This document shows, piece by piece, positions 1 through 5,910 of a DNA stretch of 11,542 nucleotides (positions within the stretch are counted from its first letter, which is position 1; each line of letters starts with the position of its first letter). The notes below the pieces were generated by a model. It did not search any database. It saw only the letters and a program-made list of their open reading frames with translations, and was not told the origin of the DNA. Location of the stretch: positions 1 to 11,542 of the forward strand of contig MU634540.1 of the NCBI GenBank assembly GCA_026770595.1, written 5' to 3'. A program made the position numbers and the translations under genes. Source of the DNA: Ochromonadaceae sp. CCMP2298 (taxonomy: Eukaryota; Sar; Synurophyceae; Ochromonadales; Ochromonadaceae).

Positions 1-545
1 AGAGGGTGAGCCAGAGGGCTGCGTGCTCGGTGATCCCGTGGGTTGCCCGCTCGGAGAGCTGCTGGGCTGTGCAGAGGGCTGCCCCGAGGGTGAGCCAGAC
101 GGTTGGGAAGTGGGTGAGCCAGAGGGTTGGGAAGAGGGTGAGCCAGACGGCTGCACGCTTGGTGATCCCGTGGGTTGCCCGCTCGGAGAGCTGCTGGGCT
201 GTGCAGAGGGCTGCCCCGAGGGTGAGTCGGAGGGCTGTGTGGTAGGTAAGCCAGAGGGTTGTCCTGAGGGTGAGCTAGACGGCTGTCCTGTAGGTGAGCT
301 AGAGGGCTGTCCTGAGGGTGAGCTAGAGGGCTGTCCTGAGGGTGAACCAGAGGGCTGTCCTGTAGGTGAGCTAGAGGGTTGGGTGGTGGGTGAGCCAGAG
401 GGTTGGGTGGTGGGTGAGCCAGAGGGTTGTCCTGAGGGTGAGCCAGAGGGTTGTCCTGTGGGTGAGCCAGAGGGCTGCCCCGAGGGGGAGCCAGAGGGCT
501 GGGTTGTAGGTGAGCCAGAGGGCTGGGTTGTAGGCGAGCTAGATG
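1..545. repeat. 12/24-bp coding minisatellite
   Basis: Degenerate tandem repeat of 24 bp (two related 12-bp halves; plus-strand consensus like GAGGGTGAGCCAGAGGGCTG) that encodes the 8-residue units of the minus-strand protein. A higher-order copy is visible: about 22-93 is nearly identical to about 154-226, an offset of 132 bp (44 codons), so the frame is preserved. Changes between units are mostly point differences; no frame-breaking indel is seen, which fits selection on the minus-strand reading frame. Confidence 0.9.
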
Positions 546-633
546 GCTGACCGGTTGGCGCCGGAGTACTCCACACTCTCAGCAGGAACACAGATGCAAG
601 CATCAAGGTCGTCCACCATCGCAGGAATCTCAT
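1..633 (-). CDS. Secreted Pro/Ser/Gly/Gln-repeat protein, 5' part (runs off left edge)
   Basis: On the minus strand an ATG at 633-631 opens a frame with no stop for 211 codons to the window edge; an in-frame TAA lies just upstream, so this is the first usable ATG. Residues 1-24 form a signal peptide (MRFLRWWTT, then a hydrophobic stretch LMLASVFLL, then RVWSTPAP). From about residue 28 the protein is only an 8-residue repeat of the form SP(S/T)(G/T/S)QPS(G/S), about 22 copies, with proline at every fourth position. Such PSGQ/PTGQ repeats are common in secreted or wall-associated stramenopile proteins, where they act as extended, probably O-glycosylated linkers; that role is inference here. 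Any folded domain would lie beyond the left edge. A pyrimidine-rich tract ending in CAG (CCCGCAG, about 643-649) lies just before the ATG and could be a 3' splice site of a 5'-UTR intron. Function of the whole protein is unknown. Confidence 0.8.
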   Translation of the reverse strand, partial: MRFLRWWTTLMLASVFLLRVWSTPAPTGQPSSSPTTQPSGSPTTQPSGSPSGQPSGSPTGQPSGSPSGQPSGSPTTQPSGSPTTQPSSSPTGQPSGSPSGQPSSSPSGQPSSSPTGQPSSSPSGQPSGLPTTQPSDSPSGQPSAQPSSSPSGQPTGSPSVQPSGSPSSQPSGSPTSQPSGSPSGQPSAQPSSSPSGQPTGSPSTQPSGSPS

Positions 634-1014
634 CGTTAATGTCTGCGGGAATCGTAAGAAAGGAGGTTATGAGGGGGTGCTCTGAAAATGGATTGAGGTG
701 CGATTAACTAACTGCATGTTACCTCTCTCGCGCCAGAAGCTCAGACCGCGCACAGCTGCGGAACCACTTCTTTCTCCTCGACAGCTCTGGTGCTCGCCAC
801 ACACAATGATTCTGGAAACTGCAGAGCCATGGCGAGAGCCACGAACGCCGGTAACGCCGGTCATTGCTGCAGGACAGCGGAGGGTTGATGCTATCATTTT
901 CTTTTTCTGGACGACGTCAGCACTTTTGAGGCAACCCTCAGTTCGTACATCCCTCTCCTGGCATCATACCTCTTCCTCACATCCCTCGCGTGTCCCCTCC
1001 CGGGAAAAACCAAA

Positions 1015-1068
1015 AAGTACGTCCAGTACGTACAAAGTACGTACTTTAAATAGGAAAAGTACGTACTG
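1015..1068. repeat. Cluster of palindromic GTACGT/TACGTA motifs
   Basis: Four close copies of a GTACGT core. One is the perfect 14-bp palindrome AAAGTACGTACTTT (1034-1047), another the 10-bp palindrome AGTACGTACT (1059-1068), with partial copies at 1015-1022 and 1026-1032. The dense symmetric sites could bind a dimeric transcription factor or be remnants of a small repeat. They lie about 400 bp upstream of the leftward gene start at 633. Confidence 0.6.
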
Positions 1069-1269
1069 AACGTGCGCTTTGGTCGCACCGGATGTCGATT
1101 GTTCTAGAAATCGGTTACAAATGACCCAAATGTCTCACTGTGATATTTCGCCAAAGCCCTGGGATTTGTCGGTTGCTTCTTGGGTGTGTATACACACCGT
1201 TGGTTGGTTCGGACGTAATCGTCCAGTGTTGCGGCATCTCCCTCCAATCGGAAGCTCCGTTAGGAAACT

Positions 1270-1340
1270 TCCGTACGTTACACGTCACTTTCGTGCGTTT
1301 CACGTACGTTACATGTAGTTACACGTAAGTTACTTTTGTC
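1270..1340. repeat. Degenerate 10-11 bp ACGT-containing tandem repeat
   Basis: A run of short related units such as ACGTACGTTAC, ATGTAGTTAC and ACGTAAGTTAC follows CCGTACGTTAC and ACGTCACTTTC, giving a loose 10-11 bp periodicity. It leads directly into an AT-rich segment (ATATATAAGCG, then AATATAAGTAATATATACG). It could be a promoter-like array of ACGT-core sites or a decayed microsatellite; no gene starts immediately next to it. Confidence 0.5.
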
Positions 1341-1586
1341 ACAATATATAAGCGTTAATATAAGTAATATATACGCACATTACGACATAGTACAGCTATC
1401 ATTCATTTAAGCAGTTTGTACATAATGCTGAACACCGGAGGGAATCAGGCGCATCGGAGAATTCCCCAAATTAGCCCGGAAAAGGGTGGCTACAGGTGAC
1501 TCGGGGTACATAAAATAGTAATGCTATTATATAAATCGATGTGCAATAAACATATTACAGTAGTAAAACTTAGTCAATTCGGGTAG

Positions 1587-1945
1587 ATTCTACACACCTA
1601 GATCTCTAGATTCATATATAGTGAGGCGTCTGTACAATATCAAAACTACATAAATAACGCCCAAACACTGAAATAAAATAATGCCGAGAGCAACTCTTCG
1701 AGCTGCTGCTGCAGGGATGTGTGAGGCGAGAACAGTAGAAATCGTGCGATTTGAAGCAGACTGCAGTCGGTTTGCTTCTCGCATTCTTCATTTAATACCC
1801 TTTCTGAGCCCTGCACCGCCTTTCAGCGCTGGCGACGGCCGCCCGAGTCGGCTGGTCTCACTCTCCGCAGCCGAGGAGCAAATCCAGACCTCGCCAGGGG
1901 TCGGGAAGTGCCCAAGGAGGCCCCGCAGCTCAGGATTTTTTCGCA
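1587..1945 (+). repeat. Palindrome, outer block of left arm
   Basis: It pairs with the reverse complement of about 3480-3831. Shared landmarks, read inward, are CTCTAGAT-CATATATA, GAGGCGTCTGTA, ATGTGTGA-GCGAGAACAGTAGA, ATCGTGCGATTTGAAG, CCTTTCTGAG-CCTGCACCGCCT, GGCGACGGCC, GCAGCCGAGGAGCAA, CAGACCTCGCCAGGGGT and GTGCCCAAGGAGGC. Differences are scattered substitutions and short indels, so the arms are old enough to have diverged. Open frames in both arms translate similarly only because the DNA is shared; nothing in them resembles a known protein. Confidence 0.85.
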
Positions 1946-2063
1946 GAATTGGATCCGCAGAGGTAAGATTGCTCTGTTCCATGCCGATTTGCAGCTCACT
2001 CTACGCGGAGGTGCTCCGCGTTCAACCTTCTGATTCTGCGCTCCCCACTTTCTGTTCTGCACA

Positions 2064-2107
2064 ACTCGCCAGGGGTCGGAAAGCGCCCAAGGAGGCCCCG
2101 CAGCGCC
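2064..2107 (+). repeat. Direct duplicate of an arm sequence
   Basis: ACTCGCCAGGGGTCGGAAAG followed by CGCCCAAGGAGGCCCCGCAG closely repeats 1890-1930, with a third, inverted copy in the right arm near 3485-3530. Downstream similarity (TTCTCGCAGAA versus TTTTCGCAGAA) extends it slightly. This implies that part of the left arm was duplicated, or that a further copy of the element inserted and decayed. Confidence 0.8.
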
Positions 2108-2228
2108 TAGATTCTCGCAGAAGTTTGTTTAACTTAATGAAGAGACACTTGAAATAACGATTATATCCTGTGCCTGACTACCCCTTACACCTTATTTGCA
2201 CCTAAAACCTTACACGCACATCTTACAA

Positions 2229-2610
2229 CCAACAACCCGCATAACACCCCCCCACACCACCCTCACAACCCTGCCCCGTCTCACCGCCGTCTGTATCGTC
2301 CACAACTACCGCATTCCTAGGGCTGTAGTCGGCAGAGAAGACCCGCACGCCAGTCTGCACACGCATAAGTGAGTGGACATACGCATACGCCTCGCTGGCA
2401 GCCTCCGCCAGAACCCCCCTGCGCGCCCCTTGCACCCGCCTGCAGAGCCCTCCCATCACTACTGATACTCCGAAGCCTTGAGGCTAAAGCCTCTCTGTTG
2501 CTTGGACATAACTTGAGGGTAACAAGTGTGTGAGAGTGTGAGGTGTGTGAGAGTCAGTGAGGGTCAGGGTGCGTGAGGGTGGTGGGGGGGGTTGTTATGC
2601 GGGTTGTTGG
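2229..2610. mobile_element. Nested small element with about 38-bp terminal inverted repeats
   Basis: The left end CCAACAACCCGCATAACA (2229-2246) plus a C-run and CACCACCCTCAC is matched by the reverse complement of GTGAGGGTGGTG plus a G-run and GTTATGCGGGTTGTTGG ending at 2610. Only small differences occur, in the C/G run. Weaker complementarity continues to about 2285. The unit is 382 bp, carries no transposase, and is of MITE-like size. No clear target-site duplication is seen (left flank TCTTACAA, right flank CATAGATA). The interior contains an exon-like segment described in the findings. Confidence 0.7.
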
Positions 2611-2832
2611 CATAGATAGAGATGAATAAAAGCTATGTAAAATTATTAAACACAACACCGAGCAATATTCCACTACAATCTAGCTCACCTCCGCACTGCA
2701 CTGGGCTCCAGCCCGACCCACCTCACGTCGAACTGCCTTTCCAACCCACCAATCTTGACTTCGGCAATGCGACATTGTAGACCAAACCCTCGCGGTTTGA
2801 TTGCGCAAATACGCGTTAATTTCGGTTTTTGC

Positions 2833-3145
2833 CTTGCAATCAGAGTCACGGGCATTATGTGGTCAACGCCGGGCGCCCAAAGAGTCCAACATTCCAAAAT
2901 GTTGGACTGTTCAGCAGCTCTATGCTCGGCCGATTCTGTGCGTTGGGCGAGCACACTCGGGCGGCACCTCAAGCAGGCAGTTTGCGCAATCAAAAATCTT
3001 TTGTTGCTCGACTGCTGTTCTGTTGCCCGAGAACGAGTGGCTGGAAATGGTGTGAGAACGAGCTTTCTGGAGAGATGAGACTTGGTCGTTTGGAATCGAC
3101 TTGTTTTGTCGCCACTTTTTTAATGGGGGACTCGACAGTTTTCCC
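2833..3145 (+). repeat. Palindrome, inner block of left arm
   Basis: It pairs with the reverse complement of 3163-3479. Shared landmarks are TATGTGGTC, GCCGGGCGCCCAAAG, TTCAGCAGCT, GCACACTCGGGCGGC, CTCAAGCAGGCAGTTTGCGC, CGAGAACGAGTGGCTGGAAA and the near-central ATGAGACT to CCACTTTTTTA. Similarity is strong and nearly gap-free. It contains the hairpin at 2884-2907. Confidence 0.85.
2884..2907 (+). other. Perfect 10-bp stem, 4-nt loop hairpin in left arm
   Basis: GTCCAACATT, loop CCAA, AATGTTGGAC. The aligned position in the right arm (3400-3423, read on the minus strand) also forms a hairpin, although its bases differ at many positions. Confidence 0.9.
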
Positions 3146-3177
3146 AGATTTACTCCGGTGCGGGGAAAACTGTCGAG
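3131..3177. other. Central hairpin of the palindrome
   Basis: CTCGACAGTTTTCCC (3131-3145) is the exact reverse complement of 3163-3177, with a 17-nt loop at 3146-3162. The stem then continues outward, imperfectly, through CCACTTTTTTA (about 3110-3122) against TAAAAAAGTGG (about 3186-3196) and ATGAGACT against AGTCTCAT. This is the symmetry centre of the 2.2-kb palindrome. Confidence 0.95.
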
Positions 3178-3831
3178 GCGCCCCCTAAAAAAGTGGCACA
3201 AAATCAAGTCGAATGCAAACGACTAAGTCTCATCAATGTTGAAGCTCGTTCTCGACACCATTTCCAGCCACTCGTTCTCGGGCACCAGAACCGCAGTCGG
3301 GCAACAAAAGATTTTGGTTGCGCAAACTGCCTGCTTGAGGCGCCGCCCGAGTGTGCCCGCCCAACGCGCAGAGTCGGCCGAGCACGCAGCTGCTGAACTC
3401 GTCAGCATCTCGACACGCTGACGCCTTTGGGCGCCCGGCGCCGACCACATACTGCCCGTGCCTCTTAATTGAATGCAAGAAATCCTGCGCGGCGGAGCCT
3501 CCTTGGGCACTTTCCAACCCCTGGCGAGGTCTGGACTTGCTCCTCGGCTGCGGAGGGTGAGACCAGGCGACTCGGGTGGCCGTCGCCAACGCTGATAGGC
3601 GGTGCAGGACTCAGAAAGGGTACCAAATGTAGACAGACCAAAAAAAATGGACTGCAATCTACTTCAAATCGCACGATATCTACTGTTCTCGCTTCACACA
3701 TCCCGCAGCAGCGAGCTCGAAGATGTTCTCGGGCCATTTTTTTGTTTCACAATTCGGGCGTGAGAGCTATAGTTTTGATGTTATACAGACGCCTCATTAT
3801 ATATGCATCTAGAGAACTAGGTTTGTAGAAT
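3163..3831 (-). repeat. Palindrome, right arm (uninterrupted)
   Basis: About 670 bp that, reverse-complemented, matches left-arm blocks 1587-1945 and 2833-3145 in the same order. It is the more compact version of the arm and probably closer to the ancestral unit. Open frames on both strands have no recognisable domain. Confidence 0.85.
3400..3423 (-). other. Hairpin in right arm aligned with 2884-2907
   Basis: On the minus strand CGTCAGC and GCTGACG pair over 7 bp, followed by a G-T pair and a T-A pair. The aligned left-arm hairpin has different bases but the same pairing geometry. Confidence 0.85.
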
Positions 3832-4110
3832 TCGCCGATGCGCGGCGTTGGAAAATCGGCTGCCATTTTTTACATACTAAGGGGGGAATTGCCCCTTCAA
3901 TTTGGGTTTTGGCAGTTTTTTTTGTTTTTCAGGGGTTTGGGTGCAACATTTCTTCTAAAAAACCCAACTGCCCGCGAAATTTTTCATGCGTCCTTTGGTG
4001 CTTGGATTTTGCACCATCTCGCGTCATCTCATCTCGCGTCATCGCGCGACGCACGCGGGGAACATTCGAGAGTTCCACAGTTCCTGCTGCTCGCCACAAT
4101 CGTCAGCGAG
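3832..4110 (+). promoter_or_regulatory. Upstream region of the GPAT gene
   Basis: A 279-bp gap between the palindrome and the GPAT start codon. It has T-rich stretches (about 3910-3930) and a 13-bp direct repeat CATCTCGCGTCAT at 4015-4027 and 4030-4042, followed by CG-rich sequence. No TATA box was assigned. A frame in phase with GPAT is open from an ATG at 3838, but that extension would bury the signal peptide, so the downstream ATG at 4111 is preferred. Confidence 0.5.
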
Positions 4111-5702
4111 ATGCTCCGCTTTCTCTTCGTCGCAGCCTTCCTGGCCGTCTGCGCCCAAGCGTTCAGTCGTGGCTCAAATGTGGCTGGATTCAGAGCGGCG
4201 GCTTTCAGACATCTGGCAACTGTGGAAGTAGACCCGTACGAAACCATCAAATCGCAGGTAGGAAAGTGCACTGTATGCCCTTGCTGCATTGTCTTGGTCT
4301 GACTCCCAACTCCTTGACTCCAGATCAAGGGCGGAGTCGCCAACGCAGCAGCGGCCGGCACCGTCTCTCCCGAGGTGGCATCAATGCTGGGAAACTTTTT
4401 GGACGACTACGGAGCGTAAGTTCGAGTCTCGCTGCTTGTTGAGAATGATTCTACGAGGCAGTTAACGACTCTTTGCACAACCTGTAGGTCTACCAAAGCG
4501 GCACAAACCCCTCCAGAGGTCTTCATGCAGATAATCGGCACTTTCGTCAAGGGAGTCAGTGAAGCCTCCAAGAACCCATTCAAGTTCGAGGCGTACCACG
4601 CTGCCATCAGGGAGCCCTTCGACTACTACACTTGGTAAGTTTATAAATTGATCGCGCCTGACTGTGATATGTCGCTGACCTGTGTGCTGCCATCTGCCGT
4701 CACACCCTCACAGGGGAAATGACTTCATGCGCCCGCTCGTGATCAACGACATGTCGCGCGCTGTGGGTGTGGAAAGGCTTAAGGATATCGACGAGGCCAT
4801 TGCCCGTGGGGAGAACGTGCTGCTACTATCGAACCACCAGACGGAGGCTGACCCGCAGGTGATGTCCATCCTGCTGGAGCAGCACGGATTTGCCCACCTG
4901 GCGGAGAAAATCATCTACATCGCGGGGCACAAGGTCACCAGCGATCCTGTAGCCATCCCTTTCTCCATGGTAAGTTGCATAATCGTGGCGTGTTCGTCTT
5001 TGAATCTTACCGTCCCACACCTTGCACACTTTTGTACGTACTATCGCAGGGACGCAACCTACTGTGCATCCACTCGAAAAAGCATATCAAGAACCCCCCC
5101 GAGCAGTTCGCCCAAAAGCAGTCGCAGAACCTGGAGAGTATGCAGGCACTCGGCTCGCTGGCTGCCAAGGGCGGGAATATCTTCTGGGTGGCTCCGAGCG
5201 GCGGTCGCGACCGCCCCGACGAGAGCGGCAAGTTCGTGGTGGCCCCGTTCGACCTCAAGGCCCTGGATATGTTCAAGCTGATGGCGATGCAGTCGCAGAA
5301 GAGGATGCACTTCTTCCCCATGGCGATGTACACGCACCAGCTGATTCCCCCGCCCAAGGCGGTGTCCAGCGATCTGGGAGAGGTGCGGTCGGCGAAGCGC
5401 GGCGCGGTGAGCATAAGCATCACGGAGGTGATGGATGGCCTTGGCGGGCTGAAGGACAAGTGAGTCAAAGACAGCGCATGCTCTATGCCTAACGCTCTAT
5501 GTCAAATGCTCCACACTGTGTCCTCTATGCTCTTTGCATTATTCTGTACAGTGTCATGCGCATGCCCCTCACAATGCGTCTGTTAACCGCTTTCACCCTT
5601 TGACGTCCCAACTGTAGGGAGTACAAGGCAGAGGTGGAGGAAAAGGTGGTCGCGGCGTACGAGGACTTGTACAGCTGGCACGAGGCCAATGGGAGCATTT
5701 AA
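4111..5702 (+). CDS. ATS1: Plastid glycerol-3-phosphate acyltransferase
   Basis: Transfers an acyl group from acyl-ACP to sn-1 of glycerol-3-phosphate, the first step of plastid glycerolipid synthesis. Exons: 4111-4257, 4324-4415, 4488-4634, 4714-4969, 5050-5459, 5618-5702; all introns are GT-AG and frames join cleanly to 378 residues. Residues 1-17 are a signal peptide (MLRFLFVAAFLAVCAQA), then FSRG and a basic stretch: bipartite targeting to a complex red plastid. The core matches the soluble plant/algal family: HAAIREPFDYY, the catalytic NHQTEAD (NHx4D motif), IYIAGHKV, SKKH, APSGGRDRPD and the IPPP segment. In this family the H and D of NHx4D are catalytic and the SKKH and GGRDR basic residues bind substrate phosphate; all are present. 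Length suits the family. It is convergent with the next gene. No key residue is missing. Confidence 0.96.
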
Positions 5703-5767
5703 TAGCGTATATGATGTCCCGATTTTGGCCGTGTTGTTGATAGATCCGCAATTTCTCCACTGAGAAA

Positions 5768-5773
5768 AATAAA
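5768..5773 (+). promoter_or_regulatory. Possible AATAAA polyadenylation signal of GPAT
   Basis: AATAAA lies 65 bp after the GPAT stop codon, inside GAAAAATAAAAATC, in the 208-bp gap between two convergent genes. The position suits a 3'-UTR signal; whether this lineage uses AATAAA is not shown here. Confidence 0.4.
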
Positions 5774-5910
5774 AATCGTATAAATGTTACGGGGGCAATT
5801 CGTACAATCTTTACATAAACTGATAAACGTCCAGGGGTGTCTAGGGGTCGGTAAGCTTTACGCACTATTGAAGGTACTGTTTTCTTGCTAACACTAACCA
5901 CGAAGGCGCA

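Larger units (their letters stand above)
634..1586. other. Non-coding stretch upstream of the repeat-protein gene
   Basis: About 950 bp with no convincing gene. The short open frames on both strands have no recognisable domain, signal peptide or splice context. The right half is AT-rich (about 1340-1580). Two clusters of short repeats are described separately (1015-1068 and 1270-1340). The part next to 633 should hold the promoter of the leftward repeat-protein gene, but no TATA box or other core element could be assigned. No tRNA or other RNA gene was recognised. Confidence 0.6.
1946..2832. repeat. Extra segment in the left arm, absent from the right arm
   Basis: About 890 bp that interrupts the left arm relative to the right. 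The left block ends at TTTTCGCA (to 1945) and resumes after CCTTGCA (2832-2838), so similar TYGCA sequences flank it. It contains a second copy of a left-arm sequence (2064-2107, like 1891-1932), a perfect 7-bp stem hairpin ACGCGGA/TCCGCGT (2003-2021), and the smaller inverted-repeat element at 2229-2610. The stretch 2611-2832 shows no gene. It could be a nested insertion, or the right arm could have lost it. Confidence 0.65.
1587..3831. mobile_element. Large imperfect palindrome (foldback-type element)
   Basis: The two ends are inverted copies: ATTCTACACACCTAG at 1587 matches the reverse complement of the sequence ending at 3831 (ATTCTACAAACCTAG). Matching continues inward through about 1945 on the left and 3480 on the right. 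It resumes at about 2833-3145 (left) against 3163-3479 (right), up to a central loop at 3146-3162. The right arm is about 670 bp. The left arm has about 890 bp of extra DNA between its two matching blocks. No transposase or other protein domain was recognised in any frame. AATTCG occurs at 1576-1581 and 3829-3834 and might be a target duplication, but the exact ends are uncertain. It could be a foldback transposon or two copies of a non-autonomous element joined head to head. Confidence 0.75.

Noticed and set aside
23-550. Plus-strand 175-codon frame of GEPEGCPE repeats
   Set aside because: It is the complement of the minus-strand PSGQ repeat; it lacks a signal peptide, and the minus-strand frame is longer and has a proper N-terminus.
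667-1088. Open frames on both strands between 667 and 1088
   Set aside because: They overlap one another, show no domain or conserved motif, and one crosses the TACGTA cluster; composition looks like chance.
1681-2157. 158-codon plus-strand frame in the left palindrome arm, with a similar frame on the minus strand at 3465-3737
   Set aside because: The translations resemble each other because the DNA arms are repeated. The frames end differently, differ by indels and show no known domain, so repeat DNA is the better explanation.
2160-2228. CCTTACAC-like repeats next to the nested element, considered as telomere-like sequence
   Set aside because: The units are irregular and do not match CCCTAA or another known telomere repeat.
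3223-3657. 144-codon minus-strand frame in the right arm
   Set aside because: It lies wholly within the palindrome, and the left arm does not preserve the equivalent frame.
3905-3975. Possible inverted repeat around GGCAGTT / AACTGCC upstream of GPAT
   Set aside because: Only about 7 bp match, and the rest is T-rich and A-rich low-complexity pairing; not a convincing structure.
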